NCBI GenBank assembly: GCA_015486815.1
Contig: WFQY01000527.1
Span: 1 to 11,847 of the forward strand
DNA length: 11,847 nucleotides
Direction of reading: 5' to 3'
Source: Phycisphaerae bacterium
Lineage (GTDB): Bacteria > Planctomycetota > Phycisphaerae > JAAYCJ01
Shown here: in pieces, positions 6,857-11,847 of the stretch
Numbering within the stretch: position 1 is the stretch's first letter
Layout of the letters: the number at the start of each line of letters is the position of its first letter
The notes under the pieces: generated by a model
What the model was told of the DNA's origin: nothing
The model's input: only the letters and a program-made list of their open reading frames with translations
The model's database searches: none
Translations under genes and position numbers: made by a program

Positions 6857-7473
6857 TGGCGAGAGAACGTTGGCTTAGCTGGCCTAACCGTATAACAATG
6901 TTGCGGATAATTCTCATCGGTCCTTTTGTAGTTTTGATTTTGAATATAAATGATCCGCAGTGGTATTGGGCGAGGCACGCTGCTATTTTGATTTTCATTG
7001 CAATGGCGGTTTCCGACGCACTCGACGGATATTTGGCAAGACGATTTAATCAGCAGACGCGTATCGGGCGATTTTTAGATCCGTTGGCGGATAAACTTCT
7101 TATTGTCTGTGCGATGGTTTTATTGGGTATCAGCAAGACTGCGGTTCCGGGATTTAAGCTGCCGAGTTGGGTAGTGGTAGCTGCTATCGGAAAAGATTTG
7201 TTTGTGGTAATCGGTTTTTTACTGGTGTTTCTTGAAACGGGAAAGATTTTCATCAAGCCCACCGCAATCGGAAAAGCGTGCACCGCATCTCAGATGATTT
7301 TATTGATATTGACGCTTATTGCACCCGATTTGATAGTTATCGACCAATATCTGAAGATGATTATTATAGGTGCTGTAAAATCGCTTTGGGTAATAACCGC
7401 GGTGCTTGCGATGCTGACCTGTTGGGATTATTTCCGCTCGGGTATGAGGTTTGTAGAAACCAGTAAAGTATAG
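6856..7473 (+). CDS. pgsA: CDP-alcohol phosphatidyltransferase, probable CDP-diacylglycerol-glycerol-3-phosphate 3-phosphatidyltransferase
   Basis: PgsA makes phosphatidylglycerol phosphate from CDP-diacylglycerol and glycerol-3-phosphate in the inner membrane, the first committed step to PG and cardiolipin. The CDP-alcohol phosphotransferase signature D-x2-DG-x2-AR-x8-G-x3-D-x3-D is complete: D54, D57, G58, A61, R62, G71, D75, D79. The N-terminal WPNRITMLRI matches the PgsA N-terminal pattern. Hydrophobic segments near 16-32, 36-52, 82-96, 108-128, 145-160 and 170-192 suggest about six spans. Its 205 aa are usual. AGGAGA at 6841-6846 precedes the ATG, which shares its first base with the stop of the upstream gene (TAATG). 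The choice of PgsA over other CDP-alcohol transferases rests on the N-terminus and length. Confidence 0.85.
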   Translation: MARERWLSWPNRITMLRIILIGPFVVLILNINDPQWYWARHAAILIFIAMAVSDALDGYLARRFNQQTRIGRFLDPLADKLLIVCAMVLLGISKTAVPGFKLPSWVVVAAIGKDLFVVIGFLLVFLETGKIFIKPTAIGKACTASQMILLILTLIAPDLIVIDQYLKMIIIGAVKSLWVITAVLAMLTCWDYFRSGMRFVETSKV

Positions 7474-7523
7474 TTGTTGATATATCTGTTGAATGTTGTT
7501 GCTGTAATGGTTAAAGGATGGTG

Positions 7524-7961
7524 ATGAATCGGAAGCTAAGAATTTTATTTCTGTGTACGGGAAACTCTTGTCGCAGTCAGATGGCGGAGGGTTGGACGAG
7601 ATATCTAAAAGGCGATATTATCGAGCCATATTCCGTTGGCACCGAGGTTCACGGGTTGAATGCCAATGCTGTCAAAGTAATGGGGGAAGCTGGTGTGGAT
7701 ATTTTGTCTCATCGTTCCAAGAATGTATCGGAGCTGATGGACATACCGTTTGATTATGTTATAACCGTCTGCGGGCATGTAAATGAAAACTGCCCGATAT
7801 TTCCGGGCAAAACGAAGGTAATACATATCGGTTTTGAAGATCCGCCTAAATTGGCGGAACAGGCGAAAACCGAGCAGGAAAAGCTTGATTGTTATCGACG
7901 GATAAGAGACGAGATACGGGCGTTTGTCGAGACACTTCCGGAATCGCTTATTGAAAGATAA
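7524..7961 (+). CDS. arsC: Thioredoxin-type arsenate reductase (low-molecular-weight phosphatase fold)
   Basis: Enzymes of this class reduce arsenate to arsenite through a triple-cysteine relay regenerated by thioredoxin, in the cytoplasm. All three cysteines are present: C11 and C16 flank the phosphate loop CTGNSCRSQ, and VITVCGHVNENCP gives C83 and C90, matching C10, C82 and C89 of the staphylococcal enzyme. HIGFEDPP is the conserved aspartate loop. Length is 145 aa. An in-frame ATG exists at 7518, but AAAGGA (7513-7518) overlaps it and is well placed for the ATG at 7524, so I used that. It follows pgsA by about 50 nt and precedes a terminator, so it is probably the last gene of the operon. 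No arsR or arsenite exporter is visible, and a role as a general phosphatase cannot be excluded. Confidence 0.88.
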   Translation: MNRKLRILFLCTGNSCRSQMAEGWTRYLKGDIIEPYSVGTEVHGLNANAVKVMGEAGVDILSHRSKNVSELMDIPFDYVITVCGHVNENCPIFPGKTKVIHIGFEDPPKLAEQAKTEQEKLDCYRRIRDEIRAFVETLPESLIER

Positions 7962-7976
7962 AGCTTATAATTATCA

Positions 7977-8006
7977 ATTAGGGCAGGCACATAAGCCTGC
8001 CCTAAT
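7977..8006 (+). terminator. Intrinsic terminator between convergent genes
   Basis: A perfect 12-bp stem, ATTAGGGCAGGC (7977-7988) with GCCTGCCCTAAT (7995-8006), encloses the 6-nt loop ACATAA. It begins 15 nt after the arsC stop. The plus-strand side continues with a T-rich stretch (CGGTTTTAATATG, then GTTTTGTTT). It can also serve the minus-strand gene ending at 8052, although its T-run on that side is weaker. Confidence 0.88.
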
Positions 8007-8051
8007 CGGTTTTAATATGTATGTTTTGTTTAACTTGTTTGTTTATCTCTG

Positions 8052-9128
8052 TTAGATAAAATAGCCATCCCAATGATTTCTTCTTCGTGATGGCGGAGCG
8101 ATGTAGGTTGAGCCTAAATCATTACTATCACGATTTTCGTTTCCATCATTCGGAAAAGCACTCAAATGCACGCATACTTTTTTGACAATAAGTGCTTGAC
8201 CTATGATGTCATCAGCTTGAAACCGCCAATCTTCACCTATGCCTGCTGAGTAATATGTTTGGCAGGAAAGCTCACCTATATGCTCCAAAAGTATCTTGGC
8301 GGCTTTTTCGGAAAATGAGTTAGTTTTGGACTTTTTTTCTTTGATTTGGTCGGCATTGTCAACTTTGCGTATTATCGCATCCATAGCATAGCCTTTGATC
8401 AATCTCGGCCAAAGTGATTCGAGCGTTTCCGCCTTATCAAACAAATCCATAGCTTCGAATTTTCCGTCGATAACTATCATTACTCCGCAAGCATCTTTGG
8501 GGCAAGGCAGCGTTTTGATATATTCGTTAAGTAATTTTCGATTATGATCCACTACATCGTGCATCGCCATTGTCGGAGAATGTATCTTGGCAGCGGAAAT
8601 ATATTTCGCTACGCTATCCCAGACCCTACCCTGATCGCTACGTGCTACGCCTACTGATGCGAGGTTCATCGTAACGTCTTTGATTTTTCTTGCGCGTAGT
8701 TTTGTCGGTGCGAAGCTACCTACATTGAATTTTGAAGATCTGCTGTGCCAGCGTCCCTCCTCTACACACGATACGGGGATGACTGTCTTGCTGTGCGCAT
8801 CTATCATTATCGATGTATTCAAAATTCGATTTTGTTTTGCGCCTATTAGCTCTTCACCGTCAACAAACAATATCATCGTATCGGATTTGTTGACAACCAT
8901 AAGCTCCGGTACGCTGCCTGCTTCATCGACTTCTTTGACTTCCACGATGCCATCTTTGATAGCTTGCGAGCCTAATTCGTAGGAGAGTTGCCCGTGCCCC
9001 TGCCCCCTAAGAGGCACGAGCGTAAGATTTTCATATCGTATAGGCTTGACTGGCTTGATGTCTTTGAGGTACGATTTAAGCGTTTTTCCTTTACCTTTTT
9101 CGTTTTTACTTGCCTTTTGGTTTTTCAT
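8052..9128 (-). CDS. ARPP-1 family protein, function unknown
   Basis: I place this 358-aa protein in the ARPP-1 family (named for association with ADP-ribosylglycohydrolase and rhodanese-phosphatase genes), from motifs recalled rather than searched. Characteristic blocks: LTLVPLRG (35-42), VPELMVVNKSD (73-83), VDGEELIGAKQNR (89-101) and IPVSCVEEGRW (117-127). The first 30 residues are very lysine-rich (about ten Lys), probably disordered or nucleic-acid-contacting. No signal peptide or membrane segment, so cytoplasmic. A TTG start at 9161 would add 11 residues, but AAAGGGA lies 6 nt before the ATG at 9128, which I prefer. The gene is preceded by an HTH-WYL regulator on the same strand and has its own promoter-like region. 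No enzymatic activity is established for the family as far as I know. Confidence 0.7.
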   Translation of the reverse strand: MKNQKASKNEKGKGKTLKSYLKDIKPVKPIRYENLTLVPLRGQGHGQLSYELGSQAIKDGIVEVKEVDEAGSVPELMVVNKSDTMILFVDGEELIGAKQNRILNTSIMIDAHSKTVIPVSCVEEGRWHSRSSKFNVGSFAPTKLRARKIKDVTMNLASVGVARSDQGRVWDSVAKYISAAKIHSPTMAMHDVVDHNRKLLNEYIKTLPCPKDACGVMIVIDGKFEAMDLFDKAETLESLWPRLIKGYAMDAIIRKVDNADQIKEKKSKTNSFSEKAAKILLEHIGELSCQTYYSAGIGEDWRFQADDIIGQALIVKKVCVHLSAFPNDGNENRDSNDLGSTYIAPPSRRRNHWDGYFI

Positions 9129-9188
9129 AGCTTGTCCCTTTCTCTTAAAATAAACCGTCAATAAAACTTATTGTTTCCTTCCACTTTA

Positions 9189-9222
9189 AGTATAAAACTA
9201 TGCTATGACAGCTTTGGTCATA
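9189..9222 (-). promoter_or_regulatory. Promoter-like region of the ARPP-1 gene with a palindrome over the expected -35
   Basis: Read on the minus strand, TATACT (9194-9189) is a good -10 element, but no -35 hexamer is recognisable 16-18 bp upstream. In that place is the inverted repeat TATGAC-agctttg-GTCATA (9204-9222, 6-bp arms). A promoter with no -35 and a palindrome there is what activator-dependent promoters look like; a repressor site is equally possible. The remaining bases of 9223-9332 hold nothing else I can support. Confidence 0.4.
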
Positions 9223-9332
9223 CCCCACGAAGACGGTTATTTGTGTGCTTTGACAAGCTATCTTAAGATGTACAATATGTAGTATTTACCTGCAGGATTG
9301 ATGCGGAGATACTGTGTTGACGTGAGAAAAAA

Positions 9333-10337
9333 TTATTTTTCAGCTGGCGATTGGTTTTGATAATTTTTCAAGGTCGATGACAGTTCATCTATTATCTGCA
9401 TTTTCAATTTTTTGGGCGTAAGGATAGTCGCATATTGTCCGAATCCCAAAATCCAGCGTTTGAATTCGATAGTGTTGGTCAGCGTGAAAGAAGCGATTAG
9501 ATAGTCGTCTTTGTCTTTGATGATTTCCTGAGAGCTATGCCATTTATGCTCACGTATATTCGTAGCGGCCCAGCCGGTGAATTTTACTTTGATGATTTGA
9601 GGCTTGCCCGACGTCATTATACCAAAACTGCTTTCCATTTCTCGGCGGAGAGAAAAAGCTGACGGTTTGTTAAAATGTCTGTTGGAGTTTTCGATCTCTA
9701 TGATTCGCTCAAATTTTAGTGTACGGACTTCGCTATATTGCTCGATATAACCCGTGCAATATAGAGATGCACCCATAAAAATTAATCCGTACGGATGAAA
9801 GTCGTAATGGCGGACTTTGCCACTCTGTGCGGATTTGTAGGTGAGTTTGAGCACACGTTCGAGAAGAATAGCGTCGTTGATTATTCTTAGTTGTTTGTTC
9901 TGAATAGATGCTTCATCATATATGAATCGTTTGACCAATACGGTGATATTCAATTCTTCAAAATAGTTTAGTGCGCTTGCTGGTAGCAGAGCCTTGATTT
10001 TTTCCAATGCACTCGATAGTCCGCTGCCTAATAATGTTCCCGAAAGGGGGGCTAATAATTGCTGGCTTATATATAAACTCAACAGCTCTGTCATAGTCAG
10101 CATAAGTTCTTCGCGTTCGATAAAGTGCGAAGAAAGTTTCCAGTATCGCTTGCCATAGTCTCTCACGTCAAACTCGATGGGAAAGCCCGCTTCCTGCAGT
10201 ATGTTGATATCCCGCAATATCTGACGCTTGCTGCATCTTAACAGCTCAGACAGTTCGCTGCTCGATAGGCCAAAATGATGTGTCTGTAATGCTTTTAATA
10301 GATTCCATTGTCTGATTAGTGATTTGCCTCTTGCCAT
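9333..10337 (-). CDS. HTH-WYL-WCX transcriptional regulator (YafY/DeoR-like)
   Basis: A 334-aa ligand-responsive DNA-binding protein. A winged helix-turn-helix spans about residues 5-67, with LSSSELSELLRCSKRQILRD (24-43) as the recognition part. A helical linker follows. The WYL domain lies at about 148-213 (RVLKLTYKS, HPYGLIF, LYCTGYI, RTLKFERI), and a WCX-type C-terminal domain at about 245-325 (IIKVKF, IASFTLTN, WILGFG). WYL domains are known to sense nucleic acids or other ligands, and proteins of this architecture (including CapW and BrxR of phage-defence loci) are regulators. Start ATG 10337 has AGGG about 8 nt upstream and a clear promoter. It lies between a glycoside hydrolase gene and the ARPP-1 gene, all on one strand. 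Target genes are inferred only. Confidence 0.9.
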   Translation of the reverse strand: MARGKSLIRQWNLLKALQTHHFGLSSSELSELLRCSKRQILRDINILQEAGFPIEFDVRDYGKRYWKLSSHFIEREELMLTMTELLSLYISQQLLAPLSGTLLGSGLSSALEKIKALLPASALNYFEELNITVLVKRFIYDEASIQNKQLRIINDAILLERVLKLTYKSAQSGKVRHYDFHPYGLIFMGASLYCTGYIEQYSEVRTLKFERIIEIENSNRHFNKPSAFSLRREMESSFGIMTSGKPQIIKVKFTGWAATNIREHKWHSSQEIIKDKDDYLIASFTLTNTIEFKRWILGFGQYATILTPKKLKMQIIDELSSTLKNYQNQSPAEK

Positions 10338-10371
10338 CGATTAACCCTTATTATGCTGATAGTAAGAATAG

Positions 10372-10400
10372 ATTATATAAAGAACTTTATTAGCAGACAA
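10372..10400 (-). promoter_or_regulatory. Promoter of the WYL regulator gene
   Basis: On the minus strand, TTGTCT (10400-10395, 4 of 6 matches to TTGACA), a 17-bp spacer, and a perfect TATAAT (10377-10372). The transcription start would be near 10365, giving a leader of about 28 nt before the ATG at 10337. This is the best sigma-70-type match in the window. Confidence 0.65.
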
Positions 10401-10420
10401 ATGACAAATTTTTGTGATTT
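10396..10420. promoter_or_regulatory. Tandem and palindromic candidate operator upstream of the WYL gene
   Basis: GACAAAT is repeated in tandem (10396-10402, 10403-10409), overlapping the -35 element. An imperfect palindrome (10399-10420, 9 of 11 base pairs, core ACAAA-tt-TTTGT) shares the second copy. Its ATGACA..TTT core also occurs in the palindrome before the ARPP-1 gene. Autoregulation is a reasonable guess. The rest of 10421-10490 shows no terminator or gene. Confidence 0.35.
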
Positions 10421-10490
10421 TCTTTTGAGGGATATGTGATAGGCCGGTAACTTATGTGCCAAATTTATAATTTTCTTGTGCGATTTTTAG

Positions 10491-11847
10491 CTATTTTCCG
10501 TTTGTAAGCTGTGTATAAATCTTTCGGATTTTTACAGAGAAATCCGCTATGCGCTCCGCATCAAGTTTGAATTTATTCTTGTCTATTTGCATTGATTCGG
10601 AGAGCACGTTTCGTATAGCAGGCTTTAGCTGAGAATTAATGTTTTCTTTTGACAGTGCAGCTTTCAAATAGAGCAATATTTTTGCGTCCTGAATCCCTGC
10701 TCGTAGTGCTTGCCATCGGATTGATGGAACAATAATTTCACCCGTCGGATTGACCTTTTTATTGGTAGTGCAATTTTCCGTACCGTCATATACAAATATA
10801 TAATCTAATAGTCCGCCATCAGTATCGTCCCACGTGCTACCTCGTGAAACATTATACGCCCACGTAGCAACACCGGTTAATCCCTCGGCAACTGCTAATA
10901 TCGGATAAGCCCTATTGGAAATGAGCACATCGTCGCTTTTTCCTGCTGCGATATGATAGCTCCAGATTTGCATACCTGATTTTTCCCGCTGAGCATTCAA
11001 TATCGGATAGATTGTTTTGCGATATGTTTCCCGCGGATTATAGCTGGCGGGTGCGTTTCGTGGTAGTTTGGTTCGATAAAGCCAAAGAGGTAAAACTATA
11101 TCGACATAAGGAATTAATGCTTTGACATCCGCAGGAAATGCATAATCCGATAGCGTCAGCATTATCGGCAACTTCGGCGATGTGTTTCGAGTGAGTTTGT
11201 AAAGCTCGATGGCATTTGCAATATTTTTATCGGGTTCGTTTTTGTAATTTGCCGAGTGCGGTTCATCATCGGGTAAAATACTAAAATGGCTTACGTCAAA
11301 TCCCTCTTTATTGGTATGGTCAAGCCAAGCCCGCAAAAGATTACTATAAGCCAGCTTCCATTGTTTACTTAGAAATGGCAACTTGCTTCCGTTGTTACAT
11401 TTAAAATTTTTATATCCTCCTTCCCAAACAATCATCAGCTTAATCTTTGGCCCAAAGATTCGCATAAAATGGTCGTGCTGAGAAAAATCCACAGAGTCTA
11501 TCTCACCTTTGGGAGTGAATGTAACTTTCGGCAGATATGGAAATTCCATCATATCAACATAATGTTGAGTCAAGTCTTTTGCGCAAAGTTCGGATGAATG
11601 AGATGCAACATTACTGGTTGTATAGATAAATGCAAGGTGATGAAATGCAGGCGTCTCGGGAAGTGATACGGGTGCGATTTTTAGTGTAAGGGGCAACGTA
11701 ATATCATTTATGGCCTTGTCATTTGTTTGTATGTTGACATTTGTTTTTATCGTTCCGGAAATGTCTTTAGGTATATGAAACCCAATATAAAGTTTAACTC
11801 GATGACCGCCTGCTATATTCACACACCACCTGCCTCTTTTTTGGGTC
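10491..11847 (-). CDS. Glycoside hydrolase family 123 / DUF4091-like protein, N-terminus outside window
   Basis: The frame is open to the right edge (KRGRWCVN upstream of a GTG at 11822), so the N-terminal part is missing; about 452 codons are visible. First comes the end of a beta-sandwich domain (HIPKDISGTIK, LPLTLKI, SLPETP). A TIM-barrel-like catalytic domain follows, with ILPDDEPH, whose adjacent Asp-Glu pair resembles the catalytic pair of GH123 N-acetylgalactosaminidases. The C-terminal signature PSIRWQALRAGIQDAKILLYL is typical of DUF4091/GH123-type proteins. GH123 enzymes cleave beta-GalNAc by substrate-assisted catalysis; exact specificity here is unknown. A secretion signal would lie outside the window. 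It stops 153 bp before the WYL gene, which has its own promoter, so common control is not required. Confidence 0.78.
   Translation of the reverse strand, partial: TQKRGRWCVNIAGGHRVKLYIGFHIPKDISGTIKTNVNIQTNDKAINDITLPLTLKIAPVSLPETPAFHHLAFIYTTSNVASHSSELCAKDLTQHYVDMMEFPYLPKVTFTPKGEIDSVDFSQHDHFMRIFGPKIKLMIVWEGGYKNFKCNNGSKLPFLSKQWKLAYSNLLRAWLDHTNKEGFDVSHFSILPDDEPHSANYKNEPDKNIANAIELYKLTRNTSPKLPIMLTLSDYAFPADVKALIPYVDIVLPLWLYRTKLPRNAPASYNPRETYRKTIYPILNAQREKSGMQIWSYHIAAGKSDDVLISNRAYPILAVAEGLTGVATWAYNVSRGSTWDDTDGGLLDYIFVYDGTENCTTNKKVNPTGEIIVPSIRWQALRAGIQDAKILLYLKAALSKENINSQLKPAIRNVLSESMQIDKNKFKLDAERIADFSVKIRKIYTQLTNGK

Noticed and set aside
7518..7523. Earlier ATG (7518) for arsC
   Set aside because: The Shine-Dalgarno overlaps it; the ATG at 7524 has correct spacing and gives the usual N-terminus.
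9129..9161. Longer ARPP-1 start at a TTG
   Set aside because: The ATG at 9128 has a well-placed AAAGGGA, and the 11 extra residues add no family feature.
9205..9282. Plus-strand 25-codon frame in the spacer before the ARPP-1 gene
   Set aside because: No ribosome site, overlaps the palindrome, and too short to support.
1..11847. CRISPR array, tRNA, rRNA, insertion sequence or phage integration signals
   Set aside because: I looked for regular repeats with spacers, cloverleaf-like arms and transposase or integrase motifs, and found none.

Overview
The window looks like chromosomal DNA from an anaerobic or facultative bacterium, probably a planctomycete of the Phycisphaerae/Sedimentisphaerales kind. 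This is an inference of modest confidence. It rests on a DUF4091/GH123-type glycoside hydrolase, an AhbC-type radical SAM enzyme of the siroheme-dependent haem route, a long multi-PDZ RseP next to dxr, and by-eye mid-40s GC. No rRNA, tRNA, CRISPR array, transposase or integrase is visible.

Left part (1-1284). On the minus strand lie the 5' part of purC, cut by the left edge, and a 59-codon lipoprotein-like gene just upstream of it (923-1102). A promoter-like pair and a 36-bp inverted repeat cover the purC start. The 182 bp between the small gene and the next plus-strand gene hold a short palindrome/direct repeat and a plausible promoter.

Centre (1285-7961). A tightly packed plus-strand run: a mannitol-dehydrogenase-like (PSLDR) oxidoreductase, dxr (isoprenoid MEP pathway), rseP (intramembrane protease with four PDZ-like repeats), an AhbC/NirJ-like radical SAM enzyme, and pgsA (phosphatidylglycerophosphate synthase). 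Genes overlap or are separated by at most 15 nt, so they are probably co-transcribed and translationally coupled. A thioredoxin-type arsenate reductase (arsC) follows after about 50 nt. The theme is cell-envelope, lipid and haem precursor supply. A perfect 12-bp terminator hairpin closes the run and faces the convergent genes on its right.

Right part (8052-11847), all minus strand. In transcription order: a GH123/DUF4091-like glycoside hydrolase cut by the right edge, an HTH-WYL-WCX regulator, and an ARPP-1 family protein of unknown function. Regulator and ARPP-1 gene each have a promoter-like region carrying a related palindrome (shared ATGACA..TTT core), which suggests that the WYL protein controls both. 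This WYL/ARPP-1 pair is the most likely uncharacterised system in the window.
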